NCBI RefSeq assembly: GCF_017948305.1
Contig: NZ_CP072842.1
Span: 2,114,501-2,178,500, forward strand
Reading direction: 5' to 3'
DNA from: Faecalibacter bovis
GTDB lineage: Bacteria > Bacteroidota > Bacteroidia > Flavobacteriales > Weeksellaceae
DNA length: 64,000 bases
A program made the position numbers and the translations under genes. Below, in pieces: positions 33,547-42,588 of the stretch (positions are counted from its first letter, which is position 1; the number at the start of each line of letters is the position of its first letter). The notes beneath the pieces were generated by a model. It saw nothing but the letters and a program-made list of their open reading frames with translations. It ran no database searches and was not told where the DNA came from.

Positions 33547-34467
33547 CTAATCCATTTCAATTCTCCTTACAAGTGTGTAGTTTGTATCCTGAAAGTTGAC
33601 AGTTTTTATTTCGGAACTGTATGTAATCCAACCGTTGTCTTTAATTCTAGAAGTTGTATTTACATTGTAAATAATTTCGTCTTGTAAACGGCTATCATCT
33701 GGTTTTTCAGTTTCTAACTCTTCTGATAATTGCTTTAGGTAGTTGAACCAAGAATTAGCCAACCATTCTTTATCTGCCATTTGTAAAGCATTAATGGTAT
33801 AATTTGTTCCTGTGTAAGCAATCTCATTCAATTTCATTGAAGTTTTAGCTGGAGTAGGAGATGTGCTAAATAAATTATCCATGTACGAATTAAATTCAAT
33901 CGTACTTCCTTTTGTATCAAATTTTCCTTTACCAAAAAACAAATGGAATTGGCGAATATCTTTCTCGAAAATACGCGTAATATTTTCTGGAGTTGAATAG
34001 ATGTTAATTAAATCTTGGATTTTAGATTGTATTTCAGTTTGATTGAAGTATTCATTTTTAATCACTTCAGCAGAAGCTAAATAATCAGTAATAGTTTGAG
34101 GAATATTTTCAAAACGTAAAAATCTACCCTGCGCGTCAATCACGTACTTAATGGTAACTTTGTCAACTAAATATAAAGGATTATTAACGAAATTATTTGA
34201 ATCAAATTTTACGTTTTCATATGTCCATAAAACTGTAGTTTCGTCACCAAAAACATCTAAAATATTAATTCTTACATTGTAAGATATTTCTTCTTGCTGA
34301 AAAGTTTCGGCAGTTTTTTTAGTTTCTTTAGTTTTGAAAATATAGTTTTTTACATCATTTACATTCCAAAATATTTTCGGATTTACAATAGAATCACCTT
34401 CGATTATTTGACCGAAAGACAAAACACTAGTAAAAAATAAAAATAAGTATGTAAAAATGTTTTTCAT
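33547..34467 (-). CDS. Secreted protein of unknown function (second of a tandem pair)
   Basis: Exported protein of about 306 aa. The start is ATG at 34467, giving a normal signal peptide (MKNIFTYLFLFFTSVLSFGQ); an upstream in-frame ATG at 34494 would place nine residues before it. The mature part is alpha/beta, starts with a VNPKIFWNVNDVKNYIF-like segment and ends in YTLVRRIEMD. It resembles the protein encoded next to it at 34553 in size, signal and layout, so the two are probably diverged paralogs. No family name is recognised. Confidence 0.62.
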   Translation of the reverse strand: MKNIFTYLFLFFTSVLSFGQIIEGDSIVNPKIFWNVNDVKNYIFKTKETKKTAETFQQEEISYNVRINILDVFGDETTVLWTYENVKFDSNNFVNNPLYLVDKVTIKYVIDAQGRFLRFENIPQTITDYLASAEVIKNEYFNQTEIQSKIQDLINIYSTPENITRIFEKDIRQFHLFFGKGKFDTKGSTIEFNSYMDNLFSTSPTPAKTSMKLNEIAYTGTNYTINALQMADKEWLANSWFNYLKQLSEELETEKPDDSRLQDEIIYNVNTTSRIKDNGWITYSSEIKTVNFQDTNYTLVRRIEMD

Positions 34468-34552
34468 TAACTTGAAACTGTAATATTGAATCAAAAGTAA
34501 GAAAATTATTAAAAACTAATCGTAATTGAGATTTTAATCAAAGAAAATAAAA

Positions 34553-35488
34553 TTAATTCGTACGCTTAATATTTAAATGATTGATAGTTTTTTTAGAGCC
34601 AATATTCATGACAAAACGATAGTCAGATTCTAATAAAATAGCGTTTTTATCATATTTAGAAACGTATCCAACTTTAAGTTCAACAGTTTCCGAATATTTT
34701 TTAATTTCCTTTTTTATTTGATCTTGGCTTAATTGTAAATTCTTGTCATTCAGCATATAATAAGCCATTTCTTCCCAAAGTTTTTCAAAATCATCCTTAC
34801 TTAAATTTTGATCTGAAGCAACTGTAAAAGTTTCATTCGTTTTATCAATTTCTTTTAAATAAGTTGTAGTTGTAGATGAAATAGGGAAACCAAAAATATT
34901 GTCTTGCACAGTTTTTCCAACATATTGTTCACCCAATTTAAGGTAATATCCGTTGAAAAAATTTAATACTTGAATTTCTTGGTCGAAAACATAAGGAATG
35001 TATCCATCAGAATTAATCATATTTTCTAATTCTGCAATATTATTCTTGTAATCCTTTGATTTTCTTTTTATATTACCTAAATCTTTCGTTACGTTTAAGA
35101 AACTTTTACGAATATCATCAATATTCAGTAACTCTAAAAATTCGCCAGAAAGATTTGTTGTGAATTGATATTTTATTCCACTCGAATTGTTGATGAAATC
35201 TCTATAAAATTCATCTGGATCGTTTGAAGTATTTTTACCATTAATCAATTCCAATTTATACGCAAAATTGTTTTTATCTAAAACATTCAATGATTTTTGT
35301 GAATAATTAATAACATTCATTGTCGTATCATTGACAGAAATAGATATATTCTGATCAGCAAAATCGTATTGATAAATCTTCTTAAGCTCCCAATTAGGCT
35401 TAACTTGCACAGCGTTATTTTCGTAATCTATCTGTCCAAAAACATTAGAGCAAAAGATAGTGGTTACAAAAAGTAAAATATTTCTCAT
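34553..35488 (-). CDS. Secreted protein of unknown function (first of a tandem pair)
   Basis: Exported protein of about 311 aa with a signal peptide (MRNILLFVTTIFCSNVFGQ). The start is ATG at 35488. The frame can be extended to a TTG at 35509, but that codon lies within the -7 promoter box at 35507-35514, so the ATG is preferred. The mature region begins with VKPNWELKKIYQYDF and includes GEFLELLNID and FFNGYYLKLGEQ, matched in order by segments of its neighbour (GRFLRFENIP, LFFGKG). Function unknown. Confidence 0.62.
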   Translation of the reverse strand: MRNILLFVTTIFCSNVFGQIDYENNAVQVKPNWELKKIYQYDFADQNISISVNDTTMNVINYSQKSLNVLDKNNFAYKLELINGKNTSNDPDEFYRDFINNSSGIKYQFTTNLSGEFLELLNIDDIRKSFLNVTKDLGNIKRKSKDYKNNIAELENMINSDGYIPYVFDQEIQVLNFFNGYYLKLGEQYVGKTVQDNIFGFPISSTTTTYLKEIDKTNETFTVASDQNLSKDDFEKLWEEMAYYMLNDKNLQLSQDQIKKEIKKYSETVELKVGYVSKYDKNAILLESDYRFVMNIGSKKTINHLNIKRTN

Positions 35489-35506
35489 TCTTAATAAAAG
35501 ATTGTG

Positions 35507-35514
35507 CAAATATA
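35507..35514 (-). promoter_or_regulatory. -7 promoter element of the secreted pair
   Basis: TATATTTG on the minus strand, 18 nt before the ATG at 35488. Confidence 0.5.
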
Positions 35515-35520
35515 GGACGT

Positions 35521-36891
35521 TTATTGATAATCTGTCTGATTTATTGCACGAATCATTGTGTCTATTGGTTTAGTTTCATTTATTTCTTTTTCCATTAAAG
35601 TTCCGCCAATTTCTTTCAGTTTTTTAACTTGAGGAATGAAGCGACTTTCTAATGAACCAATTGCCTTATTATAACTTTGTGTTGCTTGATTTAAATTGTG
35701 TCCTACACTTGAAAAATGCTGTATTAGTACATTTACACGATTGTATAATTCTATTCCGGCATCACGCATTTGATAAATATTATCAGCGACATGAATTTGT
35801 TGCCAGCTAAAAGCAATCGTTCTAAGCATTGTAATTAATGTAGTAGGAGTTGCTATAATAATTCTATTGTTTAATGCATCTTCAATCAAAGTTCGGTCCA
35901 ATTCTAACGCAGAACCGAATGAACTTTCAATTTGTAAATACATCACAACATAATCCGGTGCATCATTGTATTGATTCCAATAAGCTTTTGAACTTAAATT
36001 TTTCAAATGTTCTCTTACAGCTTTTGCATGATTGATTAAATGATGTTTTCTTAAGTCTTCATCTTCTGTTTCAAAAGCTTGCATATATTGGTTCAGAGGA
36101 ACTTTTGAATCAATAATAACTTTTCTACCGCCTGGAAGATTTACAATTAAATCTGGACGAAGTAATCCATTTTCAGATTGTACAGAAGTTTGTTCTTCAA
36201 AATCACAAAATGAAGACATTCCAGCAAATTCAACCACACGTTTTAACCCAATTTCACCGTATTTACCACGAGTGTGCGAAGTTTTTAAAGCAGAAACTAA
36301 CGTGTTTGTTTCTTTTTGCAATTTATCTGTTGTTCCTTTCATGGCATCAAGGAATACTTTAATTTCAGAATAAGCACCTTCACGAGCTTTTTCAATTTCT
36401 TGAATTTTACCATCAAATTTAGATAAGCTTTCACTCAAAGGTTTTACGATCGAATCTATTGCTTGTTGTCTTTTTTCTAAATCATTTTTAGACTCGTTGA
36501 TGTGATTATCTAAAGCTGTTTTGGCTAAATCTAAGAATTGTTGGTTGTTATTTTGTAAAACTTTAGAAGATAAAGCTTCAAATTGTTCTTTTAATCTTTC
36601 ATTTGTTTCCGCAAGGAAATTTTTCTGTTCTTCAGCAGATTTTAAAACTTCTTGGTATTTTGTATTCAGTTCAGTATTACGTTCTTTTTCTTTGAACCAC
36701 TCAAACTGTAATTCATTCGCATTGTCTTTCGCTTCAGATAATTCAGAACGTAATGCTATGTTTGATTTTTCTAATTCTTCAAATCGAATTTGATTAGAAA
36801 TTTGTTCAGAAGATAATTTGCTCTTAGTAAATAAATGAGCGATTACACCTCCTAATACAAAAAATACTATTGCTACTAAAATCGTTGTCAT
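35521..36891 (-). CDS. rmuC: DNA recombination protein RmuC
   Basis: A 456-residue RmuC homolog. It has an N-terminal membrane anchor (~5-22), a long coiled coil (~25-190), then the RmuC core with KYGEIGLKRVVEFAGM, DLIVNLPGGRKVIIDSKVPL (PD-(D/E)XK-like restriction-fold residues) and MYLQIESSFGSAL. The family limits inversions at short inverted repeats in E. coli and is thought to be a nuclease. It ends only 7 nt from the promoter box of the secreted pair. Confidence 0.92.
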   Translation of the reverse strand: MTTILVAIVFFVLGGVIAHLFTKSKLSSEQISNQIRFEELEKSNIALRSELSEAKDNANELQFEWFKEKERNTELNTKYQEVLKSAEEQKNFLAETNERLKEQFEALSSKVLQNNNQQFLDLAKTALDNHINESKNDLEKRQQAIDSIVKPLSESLSKFDGKIQEIEKAREGAYSEIKVFLDAMKGTTDKLQKETNTLVSALKTSHTRGKYGEIGLKRVVEFAGMSSFCDFEEQTSVQSENGLLRPDLIVNLPGGRKVIIDSKVPLNQYMQAFETEDEDLRKHHLINHAKAVREHLKNLSSKAYWNQYNDAPDYVVMYLQIESSFGSALELDRTLIEDALNNRIIIATPTTLITMLRTIAFSWQQIHVADNIYQMRDAGIELYNRVNVLIQHFSSVGHNLNQATQSYNKAIGSLESRFIPQVKKLKEIGGTLMEKEINETKPIDTMIRAINQTDYQ

Positions 36892-36989
36892 AGTGTTTAA
36901 AATTGCTATTGTTTTACAAAAGAAAGTATTTTGTGCGACAATTTATGGCGTTTTATAATATGTTTAAATATAAATTTTTGTCAATATAA

Positions 36990-37012
36990 AAGGGCTACAA
37001 TCAAGAGCCCTT
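36990..37012 (-). terminator. Probable terminator of the PH-like membrane protein gene
   Basis: Seven-bp stem (36990-36996 with 37006-37012), 9-nt loop, weak T-run on the minus strand. Confidence 0.5.
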
Positions 37013-37016
37013 ATTT

Positions 37017-37484
37017 TTATTTCTTTATATTCTTAATAAATTCAGATAATTCGTCTGGTCGTCTAGTTCCGATTAAAAGGTGTGTACCATCTTTAAAATA
37101 AATTTTAAGTCCGAATTTTCCTGAAGGATTAATTGCTTTACCAGTTTTACTTCTTCGGTATCCCCAACCGCCATATTCTTTAATAGCAGAATACTGTACA
37201 ACTTCAACCTTTTTGGTATCACTCCATAAAATAGTTTGATTTGTTAAATTGAATGGAACTATTTTGACATTTATACTTTCTTTTGTGATTTTAGTTTTAA
37301 CCTTAAACAAAACAAATAATATAATACAAAGTGGTAATAATATAAAGGACAAAATGGATGAAGTTTGAAAACCTTCTGTAATATTAGTGTATAAAATTTT
37401 TCCTAATAATATGACAACTAATAAAATAATAATTTTGTTGAAAGTTGAATCAAACATTCTTTGACTCTCTGTATATGTATTCAT
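37017..37484 (-). CDS. Membrane protein with PH-like domain
   Basis: A 155-residue protein with two membrane segments (~18-37 and ~43-63) and a C-terminal domain of beta strands ending in a helix (DELSEFIKNIKK). That domain carries EYGGWGYRR and GLKIYFKDGTHLLIGTRRP, the recurrent signature of a Bacteroidota family of bacterial-PH-like membrane proteins. Function unknown. It is downstream of the cvpA-family gene (25-nt gap), probably the same operon. Confidence 0.68.
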   Translation of the reverse strand: MNTYTESQRMFDSTFNKIIILLVVILLGKILYTNITEGFQTSSILSFILLPLCIILFVLFKVKTKITKESINVKIVPFNLTNQTILWSDTKKVEVVQYSAIKEYGGWGYRRSKTGKAINPSGKFGLKIYFKDGTHLLIGTRRPDELSEFIKNIKK

Positions 37485-37509
37485 GTGTTAAATTTAAACA
37501 AATTATATT

Positions 37510-38049
37510 TTATAAATAATTTTCTGATTTAATTTGATCTTGTTCTCTTAATGCATCTTTGGTTTCGTACAATAAGTTTTTTACAAATTCAGCAGAATCA
37601 ATCAAATAAGGATATAAAATACTATTTTCTTTGGTTTCTTTAAAACCAATTTCCAAGATAGGATCTATGTAGAAAAGAACTGATGACACTAAAAGTAATA
37701 AAATAATCAAACCTAATGTGGCTCCTGCTATTCGATTGACGAAACCAAGTCCAATCATTTGAACGGTTTTTTCGGTCAGAGATGATAATAATTTGATTGA
37801 GAAAAATGCAATTGCAAAGGTTAAAATCAGAGAAACAATAGATACAAAACCATCTGCAACAATGTTTTGACTTCCTACGAAAATGCTGACAAGTTGATAG
37901 AATTTAAAACTGATCCAAATCGCAATAAAAAATCCAAATAATCCAATTAATTGTGAAATAAAACCTTTAAATAACCCATTTATAATCCCAAATGCAAGAG
38001 CAATTGCGATTAAAATATCTAAACTATTAAATGTTGATGCTTGATCCAA
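37510..38049 (-). CDS. CvpA-family membrane protein
   Basis: A 179-residue protein with four membrane helices and the CvpA pattern (NSLDILIAIALAFGIINGLFKGF, the G-F/L-x-G motif at the first helix boundary, and FVNRIAGATLGL). CvpA proteins are connected with envelope stress and colicin V production; the mechanism is unclear. The start is TTG at 38049, as the frame offers no ATG; the -7 box is 19 nt upstream. Confidence 0.82.
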   Translation of the reverse strand: MDQASTFNSLDILIAIALAFGIINGLFKGFISQLIGLFGFFIAIWISFKFYQLVSIFVGSQNIVADGFVSIVSLILTFAIAFFSIKLLSSLTEKTVQMIGLGFVNRIAGATLGLIILLLLVSSVLFYIDPILEIGFKETKENSILYPYLIDSAEFVKNLLYETKDALREQDQIKSENYL

Positions 38050-38067
38050 ATTATAATATTAAAGATG

Positions 38068-38075
38068 CAAATATA
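38068..38075 (-). promoter_or_regulatory. -7 promoter element of the cvpA-family gene
   Basis: TATATTTG on the minus strand, 18 nt before the TTG start. Confidence 0.48.
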
Positions 38076-38133
38076 TCTAAATACATTAATTTTTGAAACG
38101 AATGAGAATTGTAGGTGTCATAAAAAAAAGCAT

Positions 38134-38158
38134 AAAAAAACCTCCTTATTAGGAGGTT
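38134..38158 (-). terminator. Terminator of the cysteine desulfurase gene
   Basis: Eight-bp stem (38139-38146 with 38151-38158), TATT loop, T7 on the minus strand. Confidence 0.9.
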
Positions 38159-38165
38159 TATATGA

Positions 38166-39326
38166 TTAAGCGTTAATAGCTAAATGTTTACTTGCAATTT
38201 TTTCTAAAGTCGAAACTAACGCATCAATATCTTCTTTAGTATTCATGTAACTAAATGAAACACGTAACGGCGTCATTTTATTAATTTCTTCTTCAGAATA
38301 TAAAGTTTCAATTACTTTAGAAACTTTAGCCGCGCCAGAACTACAAGCAGAACCTTGAGAAACTGCAATCCCAGCTAGTTCTAATTCGAAACCAATTAAA
38401 GTGTCATGGAAAGGTAATTTGATACTTAAAACAGTGTATAAACTTTTGTCAAAATCACTGCTTAAACCATTAAATCCAACACCTGGAATTTTTGAAGTTA
38501 ATTCGTCAATTGCATATTTTTTTAATTCTTTAATATGCTTTGTATGATTTTCTAATTCTTCTAAAGAAATATCCAATGCTTTAGATAAACCAACAATTCC
38601 ATATACATTTTCAGTTCCTGATCGTAAACCTCTTTCTTGTCCACCACCAGCAATTAATGGTTTGATGTGTGTTGATTTACGTGCGTATAAAAATCCAGCT
38701 CCTTTTGGTCCATGAATTTTATGTGCTGAACATGAAGCGAAATCGATTCCTAAATCTTCAACATCAATTGGGTAATGTCCTACAGTCTGAACTGTATCTG
38801 TATGAAATAATGCATTGTTAGCTTTAGTTAAAGCAGAAATTCTTTTTACGTCTAACAAATTTCCAATTTCGTTGTTAGCGTGCATTAACGAAACTAATGT
38901 TTTCTTAGATTGATCTTTGATTAATTCTTCAAATTGATCGTAATCAATAGATCCGTCTTTTAATATATTTAGTCGAATAACTTCAACTTTTTCTCTATTT
39001 TCTAAGTCACTAACACTTTCCATTACACATTTGTGTTCCATGTAAGTTGTAATGATTCGCGTTACACCTAAATCGTTTACACAAGAACGTATAATTGTGT
39101 TGTTTGATTCAGTACCACAAGAAGTAAAGTAAATTTCTGCAGGTGTAGCATTCAGTTGTTGAGCAATTTTTTTCCTCGCAAATTCTAATAATGCTTTAGC
39201 TTCTCTACCAAAAATATGTGTAGAAGAAGGATTACCATAGCAATTTTTCATCACTTTTATCATCTCTTCAATTACTTGTGGATGAATTGCTGTTGTAGCT
39301 GCATTATCTAAATAAACTCTTTGCAT
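38166..39326 (-). CDS. Cysteine desulfurase (NifS/IscS-like)
   Basis: PLP enzyme (386 aa) that takes sulfur from cysteine for Fe-S clusters or tRNA thiolation. Visible are the N-terminal VYLDNAATT, HTDTVQTVGH, CSAHKIHGPKG with the Schiff-base Lys, the phosphate-contacting region, and a catalytic-Cys loop SQGSACSSGAAKVS that is long, as in group I (IscS/NifS) enzymes. No iscU, iscR or SufE genes are next to it. It could also be an accessory desulfurase, since Bacteroidota often use SufS for Fe-S assembly. Confidence 0.9.
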   Translation of the reverse strand: MQRVYLDNAATTAIHPQVIEEMIKVMKNCYGNPSSTHIFGREAKALLEFARKKIAQQLNATPAEIYFTSCGTESNNTIIRSCVNDLGVTRIITTYMEHKCVMESVSDLENREKVEVIRLNILKDGSIDYDQFEELIKDQSKKTLVSLMHANNEIGNLLDVKRISALTKANNALFHTDTVQTVGHYPIDVEDLGIDFASCSAHKIHGPKGAGFLYARKSTHIKPLIAGGGQERGLRSGTENVYGIVGLSKALDISLEELENHTKHIKELKKYAIDELTSKIPGVGFNGLSSDFDKSLYTVLSIKLPFHDTLIGFELELAGIAVSQGSACSSGAAKVSKVIETLYSEEEINKMTPLRVSFSYMNTKEDIDALVSTLEKIASKHLAINA

Positions 39327-39421
39327 GTTGTTAATTTTTCCCTATCAGTAGGATGTCCGTGTTTGTTTTATATTTTATTCTATACAAATGTAATAATTCA
39401 AATAGATTTATTCAATAAATT

Positions 39422-40252
39422 CTAATTAAAGCGAACTAAATCAGAGGAAATAAAACGCCATTCAGGTGTTAAAAGATTCCCTTCTTTTACTTTGTACCAA
39501 GGAGAAAGATTTTCATCGGATGGATTAGCTAAAATTTGTATGTCTTGACCTGGATAGTAGCTTTGAGCTAATAACATGATTTTTTCTCCTTTATTATTTA
39601 CTGCCATATCCATCACTATAACTGCATGACTTTTTGTTGAAGATTTTTGCATGAAAACATCTCCAATAGTTATATCTTTTAATTTTATAGGTGATGTTAT
39701 ATGACTTAAACTATTCGTTGAAGTGGCTGTAAGAAATTTATCCATGTACTCTAAAAGCTTGGCATAAGAAAAGTCTCCATTGGCATATTTCGAGTAAGAT
39801 ACATAAGATAATTTATTCGAGATTTTAAAATCAATTTCATCGTATCTTTTATTATGATACAAAAATTCTGCTCTTAAACGAAAAATTGCATTGGTATGAA
39901 ATTGTACATTATTTGTAAACGGTTGCAAATCTAATACACCTACATAGGAATTACGGTTTAATTTATCAGTTCCATCATACAGTTTAACAGTTCCGTTTTG
40001 ACCTTTTAGTGGTATGTGATTCAAATAAACCGCAAATGGAGTAGTGGGATTAACTCTAGTAAATCCACTTGGAGTATTAAATTTTGTTGTTAATGTACGT
40101 TTAGGTTCATTTACAAGATTAGAAACTTCAATTGTACCTAAATTTTGGGTTTCGATTACATCGTTATCAGAAATATATACGTTACAACTTCCAAGTAAAA
40201 ATGGAAACATAAGTATAATGTAATTGAAAATTTTCATTATTGCTTTGTTCAT
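39422..40252 (-). CDS. DUF4846 lipoprotein
   Basis: A 276-residue lipoprotein (lipobox LLGSC at about residue 23) with the DUF4846 domain. In order: TPSGFTRV, FAVYLNHIPLKGQNG, VKLYDG, LRAEFLYHNKRYDEIDFK, KSHAVIVMDMAVNN, LLAQSYYPGQDIQIL and TPEWRF at the C-terminus. The segment with His and the paired SY suggests a cysteine-peptidase/NlpC-like fold, but function is unknown. An alternative start five codons downstream (MKIF...) also gives a good signal peptide. Confidence 0.85.
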   Translation of the reverse strand: MNKAIMKIFNYIILMFPFLLGSCNVYISDNDVIETQNLGTIEVSNLVNEPKRTLTTKFNTPSGFTRVNPTTPFAVYLNHIPLKGQNGTVKLYDGTDKLNRNSYVGVLDLQPFTNNVQFHTNAIFRLRAEFLYHNKRYDEIDFKISNKLSYVSYSKYANGDFSYAKLLEYMDKFLTATSTNSLSHITSPIKLKDITIGDVFMQKSSTKSHAVIVMDMAVNNKGEKIMLLAQSYYPGQDIQILANPSDENLSPWYKVKEGNLLTPEWRFISSDLVRFN

Positions 40253-40278
40253 TTGTAAAGAATCACTAAAATAAAATA

Positions 40279-42267
40279 TTATTCTTTTAATGCATTTATT
40301 TTATCTCGAAATTCAGCTGCTTTTATAAAATCAAGATTTTTTGCAGCATTTTCCATCTCTTTTTGTAATTTTTCGATTAATTTTTCCTTTTCATCTTCCG
40401 AATAATTTACTTTTTCTTCAGCTGCAACTGCAACCAAAGTTTTTTGTTCGTATGGATTGTTTTCAAAATCAGCTGCGGCTAAACTTAGTTTTGTGATTTT
40501 TTTATTTAAAGCTTGAGGAACTTTCCCGTGATCTTCATTGTATTTTATTTGTATTTCACGACGACGTTCTGTTTCATCAATCGTTTGGCGCATACTGTCT
40601 GTAATTTTATCGGCATACATAATTGCTAATCCGTTAATATTTCGCGCAGCACGACCAACAGTTTGCGTAAGGGAGCGATTGCTTCGTAAGAAACCTTCTT
40701 TATCAGCATCTAAAATTGCGACCAAAGAAACTTCAGGTAAATCTAAACCTTCACGAAGAAGATTAACACCAACTAAAACATCAAATAATCCAGCACGTAA
40801 ATCAGCCATAATCTGTACACGCTCTAATGTATCTACATCAGAATGTATATAACGACAGCGAACGCCATATTTAGTTAAATATTTGGTCAATTCTTCAGCC
40901 ATACGTTTTGTTAACGTCGTAACTAAAACACGTTCATCAACTTCTACACGTTTATTAATTTCTTCCATCAAATCATCGACTTGATTTTGTGTAGGACGAA
41001 CTTCTATGATTGGGTCTAATAATCCAGTAGGTCTAATGACTTGTTCAACAACGATACCTTCAGATTTTTCAAGTTCGTAATTCGCAGGTGTAGCAGAAAC
41101 GTGTATCACTTGGTTCTGTAATGCCTCAAACTCTTCAAATTTTAATGGTCGATTGTCCATTGCTGCAGGTAAACGGAAACCGTATTCAACTAAATTCTCT
41201 TTACGAGAACGATCGCCACCATACATGGCATGAACCTGAGAAACAGTAACGTGAGATTCATCTATGACCATTAAATAATCTTCAGGAAAATAATCTAACA
41301 GACAGAAAGGACGTGTACCTGGTTCGCGACCATCTAAATAACGAGAATAATTTTCGATTCCAGAACAATAACCTAGTTCTTTAATCATTTCTAAATCAAA
41401 TTCGGTACGCTCTTTTAAACGTTTTGCTTCAAGAAATTTTCCAATATCATGAAAATAAGATTCTTGTTTTCCTAAATCGATTTGAATATCTTTTATAGCG
41501 CCATTTAAAGTATCTTTCGAAGTAACAAATAAATTGGCAGGATAAATATTGATTTTATCTAGTCGAGAAGTGGTTTCTCCAGTTTCTGTATTAAAAATAG
41601 TGATTTCTTCAATTTCATCACCAAAAAAACTAACTCTAATTCCATCATCAGCATAAGCTGGAAAAATATCTAAGGTATCTCCTTTAATTCTGAAATTTCC
41701 ACGCTGAAAAGCACCTTCTGTTCTTGAATATAATGCTTGAACAAGTTGATGAAGAAATTTAGTTCGAGAAATGATTTGTCCTGTTTCAACTTGTATTAAA
41801 TTTTTATGAAATTCAGCTGGATTTCCAATTCCGTATAAACAAGAAACAGATGCAACAACAAGAATATCTCTTCGACCTGATAAAAGGGAAGATGTGGTGC
41901 TTAAACGAAGTTTCTCAATTTCTTCGTTAATAGATAAATCCTTTTCGATATAAACACCAGATGAAGGGATATAAGCTTCTGGCTGATAATAGTCGTAGTA
42001 TGACACGAAGTATTCGACTGCATTATTTGGGAAAAATTCTTTAAACTCCATAAATAATTGTGCAGCTAATGTTTTGTTGTGTGCCAAAACAAGAGTTGGT
42101 CGTTGTACCTCTTGTACTACATTTGCAATAGTAAAAGTCTTACCTGAACCAGTAACACCTAAAAGTGTTTGGTATTTATCTCCGTCTAAGATTCCTTTAG
42201 CTAATTGTTCGATAGCTTTTGGTTGATCTCCTGTAGGATCAAATTCTGAATTAATTTGAAATTGCAT
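40279..42267 (-). CDS. uvrB: UvrABC excision-repair subunit B
   Basis: DNA damage-binding helicase-like subunit (662 aa). Helicase motif I is GVTGSGKT, the beta-hairpin region reads YYDYYQPEAYIP, motif II is in VIDESHVTV, motif V/VI ends in RSLTQTVGRAARN, and the C-terminal UVR domain (~620-655) recruits UvrC. I start at ATG 42267 (MQFQINSEFDP), the conserved N-terminus; the frame continues upstream to 42339 but the TAnnTTTG box at 42273 and a terminator lie there. The box is 5 nt from the ATG, so the mRNA is predicted to be leaderless. Confidence 0.95.
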   Translation of the reverse strand: MQFQINSEFDPTGDQPKAIEQLAKGILDGDKYQTLLGVTGSGKTFTIANVVQEVQRPTLVLAHNKTLAAQLFMEFKEFFPNNAVEYFVSYYDYYQPEAYIPSSGVYIEKDLSINEEIEKLRLSTTSSLLSGRRDILVVASVSCLYGIGNPAEFHKNLIQVETGQIISRTKFLHQLVQALYSRTEGAFQRGNFRIKGDTLDIFPAYADDGIRVSFFGDEIEEITIFNTETGETTSRLDKINIYPANLFVTSKDTLNGAIKDIQIDLGKQESYFHDIGKFLEAKRLKERTEFDLEMIKELGYCSGIENYSRYLDGREPGTRPFCLLDYFPEDYLMVIDESHVTVSQVHAMYGGDRSRKENLVEYGFRLPAAMDNRPLKFEEFEALQNQVIHVSATPANYELEKSEGIVVEQVIRPTGLLDPIIEVRPTQNQVDDLMEEINKRVEVDERVLVTTLTKRMAEELTKYLTKYGVRCRYIHSDVDTLERVQIMADLRAGLFDVLVGVNLLREGLDLPEVSLVAILDADKEGFLRSNRSLTQTVGRAARNINGLAIMYADKITDSMRQTIDETERRREIQIKYNEDHGKVPQALNKKITKLSLAAADFENNPYEQKTLVAVAAEEKVNYSEDEKEKLIEKLQKEMENAAKNLDFIKAAEFRDKINALKE

Positions 42268-42272
42268 AACAG

Positions 42273-42280
42273 CAAATTTA
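42273..42280 (-). promoter_or_regulatory. -7 promoter element of uvrB, 5 nt from the ATG
   Basis: TAAATTTG on the minus strand. The predicted transcription start coincides with the uvrB start codon. Confidence 0.5.
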
Positions 42281-42318
42281 CGAAATAGTATAGGAAAAAA
42301 ATAAAGTATGAAGTAGAT

Positions 42319-42351
42319 AAAAAAATAAAAAGGCGACATAAGTCACCTTTT
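42319..42351 (-). terminator. Terminator of the candidate small RNA
   Basis: Ten-position stem with one mismatch (42328-42337 with 42342-42351), ATAA loop, followed by T-rich sequence on the minus strand (T5, A, T7). Confidence 0.65.
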
Positions 42352-42436
42352 CATCAAAACCACAAAAAAATGAGAAAACTGTTTACATAGTAAACAAACT
42401 TCCTTCCATTATTACAAGCTATTGCCCGCTATAACC
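42322..42436 (-). ncRNA. Candidate small RNA between mazG and uvrB
   Basis: A stretch of ~115 nt with its own consensus promoter (TTG-N21-TATATTTG at 42441-42472) and its own terminator, lying between two protein genes and not part of the uvrB transcript, which has a separate promoter. Two further hairpins are visible. One pairs 42428-42434 with 42412-42419 (one bulge). The other is a 7-bp perfect stem (42380-42386 with 42390-42396) that can extend on both sides to about 14 positions. This three-hairpin layout is typical of a stable regulatory RNA. The family is not identified; the flavobacterial 'Flavo-1' motif and 6S RNA are candidates for comparison. Confidence 0.55.
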
Positions 42437-42440
42437 ATTG

Positions 42441-42472
42441 CAAATATAGGCCTGTTTTTTTAGCGAGCGCAA
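42441..42472 (-). promoter_or_regulatory. Strong promoter of the candidate small RNA
   Basis: TATATTTG at 42441-42448 on the minus strand with TTG 21 nt upstream at 42470-42472. It is of the same quality as the tRNA-array promoter. Confidence 0.6.
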
Positions 42473-42588
42473 TGTTTTCTTATACTTTCTTTAATCGGTG
42501 TATATAAAAACTATTTATATAGTTTGTAACATATTAATAATCAGTATTATAGTGTTGATGAATATTGAGTTATAGTGTTTGTTTTACA

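Noticed and set aside
42380-42408. Eight-codon leader peptide (MEGSLFTM) in the candidate small RNA
   Set aside because: It lies in the arm of a strong hairpin, and the downstream gene has its own promoter, so translational attenuation of uvrB is unlikely.
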